Positions 1 through 12,600 of a DNA stretch of 64,000 nt are shown piece after piece (the first letter of the stretch is position 1; each line of letters starts with the position of its first letter). A program made the position numbers and the translations under genes. The stretch lies in the NCBI RefSeq assembly GCF_000002235.5, contig NW_022145613.1:3625947-3689946 (forward strand), given 5' to 3'. The DNA comes from Strongylocentrotus purpuratus (lineage: Eukaryota; Echinodermata; Echinoidea; Camarodonta; Strongylocentrotidae). The notes beneath the pieces were generated by a model. It searched no databases and was not told where the DNA came from. It saw only the letters and a list, made by a program, of their open reading frames with translations.

Positions 1-1
1 T

Positions 2-1439
2 CCACGATACACTGCCCAAACACAGGAGGGGCACTGTGTAACCATGGGAAGCAGGAGGCGTGACTTGTCTCTGGGGACGGCACAGAGAAAAGAAAAGGAT
101 TGGACAAAATATGAAGCAAACAAGAAGATGTGGCTGAGAACACAAATGCTCTATCCATCACTGTTTGCTCTCCAGGAGATAGATTTGGTCAAAAGAAGGT
201 GAGATTGGTTGTTGGTTCTATGACACTTGGGGAGTGTTTCACAAAGACTAAGATCTACTTTAAGTTGGACTTACCTATGTCAGGCTGTTCATGCCACTGT
301 TTGCTCTCACCCTTATGATCTTTAGATAATATTTTTTCCTTCAATAATGAATTATCAACAAATGTAAATTCTGTAGATTTATGACTATGATAAAGTCCCT
401 TGAGAGACCAATGCCAGTGAATAGTGAGAGCATACAATAACATAAAAGGATAAAAGGAACCAGAAAATGGCATGAATTCTATAAATCGAGTCTGGTATCT
501 TTGAGCATATGAAGAACATCGTTCAGATCAAGACAGGAGATTTCTGGCAAAGAATTATGGTCTGTTTTATACCATCTCATTTTTGTAGACTGAGTGAACC
601 TCACCCAACCAAGAAGGGTAATGTGTTTCAATGGGAGACACCGCTACCTATGGTCTCATTCAAACCAACAGAGAGACAAGCTGAGGAGCCAAAGAAGACA
701 TGTCGCATGTGTGATCAGGTGAGAGGCTAAAACAAGGGTGTCTTACCATTTTACCTTTCTGTCCTCTACGTTATATTCTTTTCTTGGCGATGACTTGATG
801 AGAGGGAAAGATAGAGAGACAGGAATGCAGACAGAGAGAAATGGAGAGAGATAAAGCAAAAGAAGAAATTTTAAAGCTAATTCAATTCCACTTTTACAAC
901 ACATATTTGTAATAAACATTTATACAAATGTCTACAACACTGATAACAAATGTAAGATTAATTTTTCTTTGAGAAAAGCATTGCTTTAAAATTATGACAA
1001 AGATAAAAGAACAATTTTCAGGTCATGTGCTGAGAGCCAGAATGATATTAACTTGTATACTTTCATATTATACATGTAATCTGAACACTATTTTGGGGGG
1101 AAATACACGAGGGTACTAAAATCGCCCTTGAGTTGATTGTTTAAAAGTCTTAAAAGTCTTCTTATATAAAGGTCATCAACTTTATAGTGCATCTGTGTTT
1201 ACATTTCCCTTCTATTTTCAATTTTCCATATATAGGAGCGGCACAAAATGGCGACCAGTCTCCCATCCATCATCCAATCAGAGAACAGGGAAGACGTCCC
1301 TATCGTCCCTTGGAATTCCATCGCATCGACCTGTGACCCATGGACTCTACCGAAGATTAAAATCCACAAGAAGCATGCGAGTGATGGACTAAAGACTGTG
1401 CAGCAGCAGCCACTGGCAGAGATCACTGCCCAGTCATAG
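2..1439 (+). CDS. Unrecognised protein, last three exons (partial)
   Basis: Three exons splice together in frame: open from the window edge to 198, then 589-718, then 1236-1439 ending in TAG. The donor at 199 (AAG|gtgaga, phase 2) fits the acceptor at 588 (ttttgtag), and the phase-0 donor at 719 (CAG|gtgaga) fits the acceptor at 1235 (atatag). The visible roughly 177 residues are basic and polar, with no membrane segment. They contain an Arg/Lys-rich start (SRRRD, AQRKEKDW), a Cys pair (CRMC) near the second junction and a Pro/Trp-rich end (VPIVPWNS, CDPWTLPKIK). I do not recognise the family. The short W/P motifs are loosely reminiscent of axonemal microtubule-inner proteins, but that is a guess. 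The gene is convergent with DNAJC22. The 5' part lies outside the window. Confidence is in coding status, not function. Confidence 0.6.
226..290. repeat. Partial copy of the GTGTTTCAC inverted-repeat element
   Basis: The stretch with gtgtttcacaaagactaag and aagttggactta matches the left terminus of the element at 7309-7623. It sits in the intron after the first visible exon of the 5' gene. Only one end is recognisable. Confidence 0.5.
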
Positions 1440-2549
1440 CACAAGCCCATGGACTATTCTTAGCATAAGCCCCTTGAACCCTTCTTCTATCAAGATCAAT
1501 GATGGTGTGTTTTCCTGCACCAAGCTCCAAGCACAAAAGGATTGTGAATCAATACGACTGGATGTCAACCATAAAGGCAACATCATTGCAGCTGATTACA
1601 GAACAATACCAAGAGCTATTAGGACTGGACATTTAGTGCTAATAGTTCTTATTACTACGTATGTATTGTAAAATAATATTGCACCAAATTAATTCTCAAA
1701 GATGATGATAGGAAGACTGATTTGTATTCACATAGTGATTTTAATTTCAGAATTTGGACTCAGCCAAAATACTTATCTCTGAGACAGTTTTCACATCATT
1801 GGAACACTCTGTGCTAAAGATATTCTTCTCTGAAATATTAGAAATGCTACAATTTGATGGCCACTCATGAAAACCAAACTTCCAGAATAATATAAGTTCC
1901 TTGTATTTATATTACATGAATAAGAATAGGACTATGTTGTTTGGCTTAAGTAGAGAATACAATACAATAGGGAATTTGTTAGTGAAGAAATGATGCAATG
2001 ATTCTGTGATGGGGTGTAGTAAAGACATTTTCTTTGTGAAAATACCTTGAATCATTGAAAACAGTTTCTTTGATCTGTTCCCATGAAAGAATACCTCTTA
2101 AAATGCAACTCTACTTAGAAATTATAGTTGCTCCAATGTGTGGAAATTTATGTGCATGCACAAAGCTGTTTTTCTCAATACTTGCTCAGTAAATATGACA
2201 CAGAAACCCAAAATAAAGTAGCATAATTGATATTGCATCTTGCTGATATTTGTCTGTTGTGTACGAGTGTAGTTGTTCATATTAAGTTGCAGATAATCAT
2301 GAAACTCATTAAAATTTTGTTTCATGTCACATAGTTTGTTTACAGTACAGTACACATTGTTAAGTTATGGTTCAAGGTATGCCATTACTTCCAATACTAG
2401 TGGAAAATATGACGGGGTAAACCTCAAGATGAAAAGGATGAAATTTTTCTAATGTGTGTCTCTGGATTTGTCTTTAACATGCATAGATCACCTGGAGCAT
2501 TCCTCCTCCACCTCTCTCTCTTCTCTCCCCCTCTCTCTCTTCTCTCCCC

Positions 2550-2581
<32 letters not shown>

Positions 2582-5148
2582 CCCTCTCTCTCTTCTCTCC
2601 CCCTCTCTCTCTCTTCTCTCACCCTCTCTCTCTCTTCTCTCCCCCTCTCTCTCTCTCTCTCTTCTCTCCCCTCTCTCTTCTCTCCCCCTCTCTCTTCTCT
2701 CCCATCTCTCCCTCTCTCTCTTTCTCCTGTCTCTCTTGGTCCTTCTTCCTCTCTCCAGCCATCAATAAGAGAATGCTGAGACCCACAAAGGTGTGTCAGA
2801 TTATAAAAAATTGAGGGCAACTCCTTTGTTGCGGACAAATTCTGTCTAGAAACTTGGCCATAATTCCATAAAAAGGATCGTCTTTGCAACTCTTGGACAT
2901 AAGTGTTATAGTAAACAGCACAAAAGAGGGACCGAACTTGTTCATATTGAAAGGCACAACCAATTTTAATCTACTTTAAGACACATGATTACAAAGTGAT
3001 CAAGGCATTTGATGGAATTCATACATATTATTCATAAAATTCAGTACTTATAAAATATTCACCAACTCTAGTTTTTCTTTTCTCTACTGTCAGAGTATGA
3101 ATTGACACTCACTGAGAGGGCCAATGTACTAAGGACAGGGTACAATATTATAGTTCTCTCTGTGAAGAAAAGCAATGTTAACCCTCATAGAAAAAGGCAT
3201 GTTATTAAGCTATTTTTTTTTTTAATGAGAACTTTCTGTGATACATTTATTTTTTGTGATTTTATCAATCTGTTGAGAGCCAGTAGTGCTTTAACTCCAA
3301 AATGTAAAAGTAAACATCCTCCTGGCTCCCGGAATAAAAGAAAAGCTTACTTTTACAAAATTAAATTCATAAAGAGCCCCCCCCCCCCCCCCCACCCTCA
3401 ACAAAAGAAAAGGAAATCTTCTTATATTCACTTAAAAGTTACAAGAATATTTGGAAAGCACTGTTATCTTAATGTTAGGATATAGTTTCCTCTTTACCAA
3501 TGCAAAATGGCGAGTAATGGCATTGTACCAAATTGTGCAAATCTTTAAAAGTGAAAATCTGAGGTACATGTGTAATACTTTTTTTCAAATTCAGGATCAG
3601 TTGTGATTCATTATGAAATAAAAAATGACTAAAATTTCTGCATAGACAAGATAAAAATTAAAAATAGAAAATAATTACTTTTGATATGCATAGTAGGAAT
3701 GTGCATGATAGCAATGAATATTGAAACAGTACTTTGACGAATTACTATGAAAATATTGGTTTCACATATATCAAAATCTAAATATAATGCTTTTTTTTTA
3801 TATATTAAAATATACATTGATTTAGCAATGAGAAAATGCTAACATAGGTAGGTCTACATGTCTCATTTCTTGCCAAACATACAATGTAAAAACACTTAAA
3901 ACAATAAACCAAAGATGAGAGATAGAAACAAAAGAGGGTTAACAAATTAACCATAGCTTCAAGAGGTTCTTGATGTCTCCTCCTTAATTCTTTAAAATTC
4001 ATTATTGTAGCCTTAATTTTGGTTGCCAAACAATCATTTTCTTGATCTCACCTAGAAACCTAATACCCAGAACGTTACCTTATCATTTATATGAGTTTTA
4101 ACAATAAAGATACACTATCATTGTATATAAGACAAGTTTGTATCAAACTGACCCTGTGACTGCTACTAATGGGAATGAATCCTGTTAGTCCCACAAATGA
4201 AAGGTACTAAACTCGGCTCACAGTCTGCGCTTGATGATAGCACAGACTTCATGAAATACCGGTACTCCAAAATTCTTTTTCTTTAACACTCCTCCTTAAA
4301 AAAAACAGTCCTAAAAGAGTACATACTTTCAGTGTATATACAGTGTATATGTATTTTTTTTAATTTTTTTTTTTTTTTTTTTTTTATTTATTTATTTTAT
4401 TTTTTTTGGGGGGGGGGGCAGGCACAACCCTCCCTGACATGAAGCTCAAAAATTGTGCCCTCCTTTACAAAATCCTTGATTCACCCCCCCCCCCCCCCTT
4501 ATCAATATTCTGAAGTAACAATACATAATTTTATACTCCTTGGAATGTTTCTGACAAAGATACATAGCAAAAATAAATGCAATCAATACACAAATATGAT
4601 GTGATGAACTGTAAGCCTCACCTCAAAAATCATACAATAAATTATACAGATATTAACGATACAACTTAAATGTGCATGATTACAACTATAAACATTAGTA
4701 CACACTATTATCAAGTAATTTCATAAAGGTGACATATTGCATACAAATATGATTAACAGTATAACAAACAAAAATCACTACATGTCAAAATGTAAGTAAT
4801 CTATAAAATATAGCTCCACACATTTAAGTACTAGTTACAGACATAAATTATTTTCCTCCAATAAATCATATTGTCAGAATCTATGTGTGGATTGTGCCAA
4901 ATATATCATTATCAATGCTAAATATGAAGCGAGTCATGAATTACCTATTAATTTTCATGGACGTGCATTATTTTCTTTATTGGGACAAGAAGACATTTTC
5001 CACCTTACAAATCATCAGATCATATTCATAAAACTTTTTACCAATTCTTCTAATGCACAGGTGGGATTTTTTTTTCATTGACAGGTAACATTCTTACAAA
5101 CAGATTGAGTTATTGCATTTGTTTGTGCATTATTTTATTCACTTTAAT
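1440..5148. other. 3' UTR and intergenic DNA between convergent genes
   Basis: Apart from the likely 3' UTRs of the two convergent genes, I see no supported coding sequence. It is AT-rich with low-complexity blocks: a CT-rich tract (2505-2745), a C run near 3379, a long T run followed by a G run around 4348-4420, and a C run near 4484. Short open frames here have no homology that I recognise. Confidence 0.6.
2505..2745. repeat. CT-rich microsatellite/minisatellite
   Basis: An imperfect polypyrimidine array built on CTCTCTCTTCTCTCCCC units of about 15-20 bp, interspersed with pure (CT)n. It keeps three frames open and so yields artefactual Ser/Leu/Pro-rich or Arg/Glu-rich ORFs on both strands. 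Confidence 0.9.
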
Positions 5149-8100
5149 CTAATACCTTCTTGGTTCATCTTCAAAACTATGTTCTTTCCTATGACTGGCC
5201 CTACGAGCATTGATGGTGGATAGTCTTTCATAGGCTTCCTGTATCTCCATGAAACGATGAGATGCTTCTTCCTTGCCTTGTCCTTTGTGTTTATCAGGAT
5301 GCCACTTACGGACAAGCTTACGATACCGCTGGGTGATCTGTTCTTGGGTGGCTCCTTCCTTTAAATCTAAGGTCTAAAAACGAATAAAAATACAAATGAA
5401 GAGGCTCATGCTGTTAGTATATAAGAATCGTTGAGGTGAATCATTTACAGTTTACAAAACATTAAAACTAAAGATTGCATTCAAAAGTGCTTCTTAAGAT
5501 AATGGCGATCAAAATCAAGAGCATTTTCTCCTACTTTAATTTTGTGACTCAATTTCTACTTAGAAAATCTACTGGCGACAAAAATGGCACTTCAGTACAG
5601 AAATGCAATATTTGACGGCCAAACAGAATTGGTTCAGAAGTGATACAAACTTGGTCGGCATTGTGCACACTTGTAAAATCGTGCCTGATTCTCCCCAAGG
5701 AGTGAAGAATGCCTACATGATTTGTGTGGGAGAGCCTTAATCCAACACTACCACCCTGTAGTATTTTCCACGATAACTGTGCTTTCATGACTTATAAGCC
5801 CAGAGTCTAGCACATAATTTTACAACAAATTAATAAAATTTGAACAATAATTTGGCATGCAGCAGCATCCAAAACCTTTGTGCTGCACTAAAAAATTGCA
5901 ATCTCCCTATACCAATTCACACAAAGCTTGATCACATTTATGAATCACTAATTAGGTGGTTATTCAAACATATCAAATTATGAAAACAAAATTTTATATT
6001 TATATTCTCATTCTGTACGTTTAATACTCTATTTAAGTACCTAATTTCAACATTTTTGTTTGCTCCAATATCAGAGGGGTGAAATCTGACCTGAACTCTC
6101 AGGTTGTTAGATGGTCTAAATTAACCCTCTCTTTTGGGGGTTTCACGCTTAGAGACAAAGTGCAAGCATTAAAGGTATAGAACAGTTTTGGAAACGCCCC
6201 CCTCTCAAAAAATGTAATGGAAGCTCTTTATTACCAATCATGTGAAAGAATATTTTGAATAATACGTGATGATACGAATTTTGCCCGAAAACCGCCTTCT
6301 AATTTATATATTTGGTAAATTATTATATCTATCTGGACCGAATAGACATCGCGCACATGTCGCGTAGTCCCATATACATCTTTCTATGTACAGTGCTCGT
6401 AACTTTACCAAGACTGGGCAAAATTTGTTATCATTTTGATGATTCCAGAACCTTGCAGTACACACCTATGCTAGATGATCAACCTTTTCTGATCGATTCC
6501 ACAACGTTTCTTTCACAATGCAATTGCATGACCAGAATTGGTCTTTACCTTACTTGATTATAATTTTGATCTGGGGTAAGAAGAGGGTGATGGTGTCTCA
6601 CCTTATGAGCAGAGGCTTCTCCTTCCGGATCTAAGGCTTCGACAAACTCATTATAAGCCTCCTTCCAACCCCGCTCTCGAATCAAGGTCCAGACGTGGCC
6701 CAAGACCTCCTTGAAGTCCTTCCAGGCTGGTGACTCAAAGAAATGGGCGAGAGCGTCCTTCACATAGATGGTCTCTCCTTCAGCAGTAGTCACGGATACG
6801 TTGTAGTATATGGCACAGCCCCAAGCAGTACAAACTAAAGCTCCTGCAAATGAGATGAAGGATGGTATAGGTTATCCAATTACGGTCTATGACAGGGGTT
6901 CACAAACTTTTTCCTTAACGGTCCAGATGGGTATTAAATGAAAGTGAAAAGCCCCGCAAAACAATGGGCAAATCTAGTTTATCTAATCAATTATTATTGT
7001 TACAAAAATTTCTCAAACTTAACATTTTAATAGAGTATCTCATGAAGAATAACTTCATGAATTTTCATATCTATGTCTCAAATGGTTTTTGAATAATCAC
7101 TAATTAACTAGTCACATGGGTCGCGAAGTGACAATATTGCATTGTGAACAGTACATACAGGTAATGCATGGGGAAATGTTCATTTTGGCCATGCACAGCG
7201 CAGGGATTTTTGACACTGTGCATTAACAATGGTACCCTTTGGTAACAATTATATAAATTTGGTATCAAAAGATAGGGAGCCGGGTGGATTCTGCCTTTGA
7301 GAAGCCCTGGGGGGTGTTTCACAAAGATCCTAAGTTGAACTTATCTCTAAGTTGGACTTAACAATTACGGAAAGCCGTTAGTATCCTTGAAAATATTTGT
7401 AAAAAAATTATTTAAAAAGGCATAAAATGATGATTCAAATCATTCATATTTTCTATTATCAAGGTGATTTCATGTTCTTGATGTGCAATTTATGAAAAGT
7501 CTAAAAATCCTTGAATTTCTGCTTTTGAATGTATTTTATTTTAAGGCTACAAGTGGCTCTCCACAATTGTTAAGTCTAACTTAGGGATAAGTTCTACTTA
7601 GAATCTTTGTGAAACACCCTCCTGGTCTATGACAAGACCAACAGCTTATTTCACCACACTCTATTTCTAATGTAATGTTGTTTAATGCATTCTTATTTTA
7701 TTGTTTTTTAAGAAGTTGATTGAATTAAATTGAATTAATATCTTTATTTATACACCGTTAAAAAGCCCTAAATATAACGTTTTTCAATACTACATTGCTT
7801 ATAAATTGCTTTCAATGGCAATACTATAAAACCGATAACTTTACAAACTGATAATGACAGCTATTTTGGTAGCACAAAACTTTTGAAAATAGCAAGTTTA
7901 TACTTAGAATCAAATATTTCAATCTGATTTGAACAATTCATGGCATCAAAATTCTGTGAATCATCTTCTAATGAATTTATGTCACCAACCTACGACCTAC
8001 ATGTACCTGCTAATCCTAAGATGACTATTCTTTTACAGACACCATCTGTTTTCCATCTTTCTGGCGTCCGTCTGTAGGCAACACCCCTCCTGAAGACAAT

Positions 8101-8616
8101 GGCACTGAATATCGACAGATAAACTATATTACTTGGGTCGGCATACAGAAGAATACCTGGAATGTATGCTCCAAGGAGAGCATATTTCAAAGGACCTTCC
8201 TCTCTGCCAATGTTCCCGACTAAATGTACTCCTAGCGCTACAGCGAATGGTGCAAGGAGAGGTCGCAAGATGGGGAGGGCGTCTGCAACATCGTTCGGTA
8301 CTGCACACGTTGCAAGATACCCAAAGAAAGCGCTGACAAACAGTTGACCTGCGAATCTGGATATACTGAAGGATGGGTAGTTTCGAGTTCTTAAGAGCTC
8401 AGTGTAGTACTTGACATATGACGATTCATCATTAGCTGTATCGACGTAACGACCGATACAGAAGAGATCTCGGAGCCATCCAAGACCAAAGAATCCACCT
8501 AACGTACACCACCACACAAATGCATGTCTGTCTCTCCCGAGGTAGAAATGATGTAGGCCAAACCATCCTCCTGTCATCCATAAGAAATAGGCGATACTTC
8601 TCTTCTTCTCCATCAT
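5149..8616 (-). CDS. dnajc22: DnaJ homolog subfamily C member 22 (DNAJC22-like)
   Basis: Three exons: 8616-8007, 6843-6602 and 5373-5149 (TAG). Junctions are GT-AG with matching phases (1 then 0), giving about 358 residues; vertebrate DNAJC22 is about 340. The N-terminus begins MMEKKRSIAYFLWMTGGWFG and continues HHFYLGRDRHAF, the TM2-type opening typical of the family (human has GLHHLYLGRDSHA). Several hydrophobic segments follow. The last exon encodes the J domain with helix II RYRKLVRKWHPDKHKG, including the HPD signature that stimulates Hsp70 ATPase, and helix III FMEIQEAYERLS. The J domain is C-terminal, as in the family. It is known as a membrane co-chaperone; Drosophila wurst, its orthologue, acts in clathrin-dependent endocytosis. 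I chose the first in-frame ATG before the conserved TGGWFGLHH block. A transposon-like element (6169-6552) sits about 50 bp past exon 2's donor. Confidence 0.95.
6169..6552. mobile_element. TTAA-flanked inverted-repeat element, family 1 (copy 1)
   Basis: It starts with ttaaaggtatagaacagttt and ends near ccagaattggtctttacctta, imperfect terminal inverted repeats of about 22 bp. The interior is closely alignable with 37085-37455 and partly with 34215-34430. No coding capacity, so a MITE-like non-autonomous DNA element. It lies in intron 2 of DNAJC22. Confidence 0.8.
7309..7623. mobile_element. MITE with GTGTTTCACAAAGAT termini
   Basis: Left end ggggtgtttcacaaagatcc and right end ctttgtgaaacaccctcc are inverted. 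The repeat continues inward through the ctaagtt/aacttag blocks, giving arms of about 60 bp around an AT-rich centre of about 190 bp. It lies in intron 1 of DNAJC22. A fragment of the same family is at 226-290. Confidence 0.8.
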
Positions 8617-9117
8617 ATGGCTTGTCTTCTGCAGGCAAACTCACAAAGTTATGATGATGGGTAGCTCATCCTCACATGGAACGAACTGAGCTCTATGTGG
8701 CTGATCTAGGATGTCACCCAGATAGATTTGTACTTTATCTGTATGATATAGGGGAATTATAAGGGGAATTGTTGTTATGAATGCTTATGGCGGTATTCAT
8801 TCGCTTACTGATTATCACTGTTATACATGTAGTCATGCACTTTAAAAAGTCTTAACAGTTGGAGTCTCTATTATTTCATCCTCTCATCCAATCAAATCAG
8901 ACACAATCAATTCTGTCTCCTGTAATTGACAAATGGGGAGAAAAGAAAGCTCCTAACCTCATCTCATCATGGCTGGCAAAAAATGTAATAAAATTAATGC
9001 TGGTTTAATTTAAATCATCAAATGAAACCAAGGCACAGATTGAATTAAAACTTTATCTTCTTCTTCTTCTTCTTCCAGTTAAGTGCTGCTTCAAGGTGAT
9101 GAAGATAATCGCACTGA

Positions 9118-9471
9118 CCTCTAGATATAATTCACAATGCCAATTTATATTTATGTGTCTATAGTTTATCATGAAAATTATTTTGTACAAGCTTGCAGTT
9201 TTTAAATTTTATGCACTTCATAATCTTGGTTCCAGAGTTTGATCAGTGGTGCATATCCAACATTGCAAAATTCATGGATAGTCAGTTTATATATATTTTT
9301 TATGAATAAAATGTCAGAAATCCTGCACCACTGATCAAACTCTGGAACCAAGATTACGAAGTGCATAAAATTAAAAAACTGCAAGCTTGTTCAAAATAAT
9401 TTTCATGATAAACTAGAGTAGAGTCTAGACACATAAATATAAATTGGCATTGTGAATTATATCTAGAGGTC
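9118..9471. repeat. Long near-perfect inverted repeat (hairpin), about 350 bp
   Basis: Left arm about 9118-9254 and right arm about 9326-9471 are reverse complements with few mismatches (for example tttgatcagtggtgca at 9239 versus tgcaccactgatcaaa at 9326). They enclose a loop of about 70 bp. There is no coding frame, so a fold-back or MITE-type insertion is most likely. Confidence 0.85.
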
Positions 9472-10671
9472 TACCCCATTTCATTTGTCTTTCTTTGTTC
9501 TTTGTTCTTTTCTTTTTTTTTCTCACTTATTAAAGTTATGCCCACACCATCAACACAATAACAATTAATGGTCACACTGACACACTCACAGACTCAATGC
9601 CAATCCAGCTAATGCTGGGAACCAACCAAAAACAAAGTTGGCAAAACAAATAAAACAAAATCAAAATAGGAGAAAAATCTAAAACTTACTGAGTAAAATA
9701 ACTAGATTTATATACAGTCAGCTGTGGGCAAGTATATTGCAGGCCTTCCTATGCCTTTCAATGGAATCAGTCGAACAGTAGACGATGCTCCGTGCCATGA
9801 AGATTATATTATGGTTGGAACCATAACCCGGCCGGGAAAACTAACGCAAATCGGAGTGCACGGGACTGTAATTTCTTTCTCTCGTCGCGAAGGACACATG
9901 TCAGCTGTGCATTGGTGTGAGGTCAAAGGTAAAGAGCGAAAACAATAGGAGGGGATATGGACTGGAGGAATCGAAGGAGGGATCTAAGCTAGAGCCAGGG
10001 AGGGGGGGGGGGGGAGGGGGGGAGGAAGGCAGGGGAGGGAGGGAGGGAGAGGAACGGAGGGAAGGGAAGACGAGAAGAAGGGATATGAATTGAGGGAGGG
10101 ATAGCAACGGGGGGGGGGGGGGGGTGGGAGAGGGGCCAATCAAGAAGGAAGGAAGGGAACTAGCACTGAACATGACTGACAAAAAAAGCGGACAGAGTCG
10201 AGGGATCAAGGGAGAAACTGGAAAGGTCGGGATCGAGGCAGGGAGGGCACTTTCTATATTGTGTTCCTGATCCTCATGATACAATCAGTGCAATCTCATA
10301 AGTAATACAGAATATAAAATATCAAATGAATATGGATGATAGATATTGGTTTTTCGGTGTGGTAATCGAATCCCATGCATGCATGCATGAAGTTTAGTCC
10401 GTTTATTGAAAAAACAGAAAATGCAATAAATTTTCAATTATTAAAAAAAAACATGAACAAATCTTCTGTGTGCCCATGCCTTGAGCCATAATGCATGGCC
10501 GTCCACAGGATTTTGTTATGTTAGGGACAGGGTTAAAATGCAATAAATTATTGAAAATTTATTGCATTTTCTGTGTTTTTTTTTATTTATGGAAACTGCC
10601 CCCTACCCTAGCCTCCGCTGCGTATAGTCATGGTTCAGTGACCAAACAATGGCCTCGTAACTGTGAGGCCC

Positions 10672-11067
10672 TCCCGCCCCCCCCCCCCACTCTGGGGTCG
10701 GAATAACCGCATGCGTGTTACCAAAATGTCTGGTAAAGGGGTACTTTTCGTGCAACATAGTCCGGCCCGAGAATTGTAAAAAAAGGGGTGTATTTGACTT
10801 TTCACACGGAGATTTCTTTAAAAAGGGGGTGTTTTTCTTTTGTTCTCTCATCTCTTTGGACTCCTGAGAAATTATTCCGAATTTAGGGGCACATTGAGCA
10901 TTTTTCCGTATTTAGGGGGGTCTCCAAGGCAGGAAAAGCCCGCGAAAAGCCCGCGAAAGGGGGGGAGGGGTTCAGAAATGTTGGCAGTCCTCAGATAGGG
11001 GGTGCTTTCAAAAAGAGGGAACGGGCATACGCGTACCCTAAATAACACTGAGTGGGGGGGGGGGGGC
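10672..11067. repeat. Poly-C/poly-G-bounded repeat element (long copy)
   Basis: It begins with a C run followed by actctggggtcgg and cgcatgcgtgtt, and ends with cgcgtaccctaaataacact gag followed by a G run. The same order of blocks occurs at 26419-26631. The left end (CCCC..ACTC) and right end (GAGT..GGGG) are mutually inverted. Coding potential is absent. Confidence 0.7.
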
Positions 11068-11361
11068 AGGGAGGCCCTAGGATCAAAACCGTGTCGATGT
11101 GCTATATTAGTGCCCTTTTGTGGGGCATTAATCCTCATTACTGTCATTTATGACTTGAGGGCGTAGGTCCCCTAGTTAATGAGCATAGTAGCATACACAT
11201 GCTTTAGCAGAACACACATTGTCAAATTATTATTCAATAAAATCTGAGAATGTATACTATTATCTAGATCTATTATTTTTAAATAATTTTTAAAATAATT
11301 CCATAAATTGGGGTAAAACTAATATATTCCACCTTTATGAGCGACAATGTATAATCCCTTA

Positions 11362-11545
11362 CAAAAAAGTACCATGGTAACCATGTTTTTTTTGGTCTAA
11401 ATTACCATCCACCATGGTAACCATGGTTATCATGGTACCAAAACAATGTAATACATTGCTTAATGACCCAATGTATTTCATTGTTTTGGTACCATGATAA
11501 CCATAGTTACCATGGTGGATGGTAATTTGGACAAAAGTAACATAG
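11362..11545. repeat. CCATGGTAACC palindrome
   Basis: Arms around 11393-11455 and 11470-11532 are reverse complements (taccatccaccatggtaacc against ggttaccatggtggatggta, with one or two mismatches). Each arm also contains short ATGGTAACCAT palindromes. The centre is near 11463. It would fold into one large hairpin. Confidence 0.8.
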
Positions 11546-11734
11546 GGGAAATTGTGTATTATCAAAGAAAATATGGAAACATCATGTAGGCCTACTAGTA
11601 TGCCTGCTTAGATATGCCCAATAAAAATTAAGAGTGACTTGCAACAAAAATGAAACAATGCAGTAAGGTGGTGTGATGTACTAGTAAGAAGCGTTGGATC
11701 ACTTACTATACCGCCCCCTTCTCTGCCCCCTCAC

Positions 11735-11736
<2 letters not shown>

Positions 11737-11786
<50 letters not shown>

Positions 11787-11836
11787 GCTCTCACACACTC
11801 TCTCTGTCTCTAATATCTCTCTTTCACAATCTGACT

Positions 11837-11890
<54 letters not shown>
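11737..11890. repeat. (CT)n microsatellite with unique island
   Basis: Two long CT arrays flank a short island containing ctctctttcacaatctgact (11817-11836). That island is the exact reverse complement of a segment in the GA array at 12472-12491. Confidence 0.9.
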
Positions 11891-11892
<2 letters not shown>

Positions 11893-12411
11893 CCTCTGTA
11901 AACAACTGGTAAAATAACCGATCCTTCCCCCCCCAAAAAAAAAACCGTATTGTTCAAGTTTGAACGTGCATAATAACCGAAAGAAATGTATTGCTTAGTA
12001 ATCATGATTCTTTTTGTTTATTCCAAATCCTTGAATATGCCCTGTCACGGGTGAAATGTTTATTATATTTAGAAAGATGACTCATTATTTAGGATTAGTA
12101 ATATATGTCTTTAACCATCATTTTCCAATGCTCATTTCCCGTAGCCGCACCGCATAGCATCACTAGATGATATCCGCCAATGAACATATTGTTTCCTTTT
12201 TTTATGAGCTCATATCAACTATTTTTTGTTAAAGGAATGTGAAGAAGAGAACAAGAACAAGTGAAAAACCAGCAAAACAAAATAAACAAAAAGTGAAATA
12301 TACAACAAAAGGATCAATAGATTTCCACTGGTGTGTAATCAAAATTTGTGGATTATCACTTAATACATTTATTATGCGAATAAAAATGATGATGTTGCCA
12401 CGCAAATTGTT

Positions 12412-12469
<58 letters not shown>

Positions 12470-12512
12470 AAAGTCAGATTGTGAAAGAGAGGCACTGAGA
12501 GACAGACAGACA

Positions 12513-12560
<48 letters not shown>

Positions 12561-12564
12561 AAAA

Positions 12565-12596
<32 letters not shown>

Positions 12597-12600
12597 AACA
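12412..12600. repeat. (GA)n microsatellite with inverted copy of the same island
   Basis: Long GA arrays are interrupted by agtcagattgtgaaagagag (12472-12491) and a (GACA)n stretch. The island matches 11817-11836 on the opposite strand, so the two arrays are related by inverted duplication. Confidence 0.9.

Noticed and set aside
2452-2889. Ser/Leu/Pro-rich and Arg/Glu-rich ORFs of 107-133 codons
   Set aside because: Explained by the CT-rich microsatellite.
8133-8644. Overlapping ORFs on both strands within the first DNAJC22 exon
   Set aside because: Shadow frames; only the frame starting at 8616 has the TM2-type and spliced J-domain continuation.
9901-10284. 127-codon Pro/Ser-rich minus-strand ORF
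   Set aside because: A G-rich low-complexity tract; no splice context or recognisable domain.
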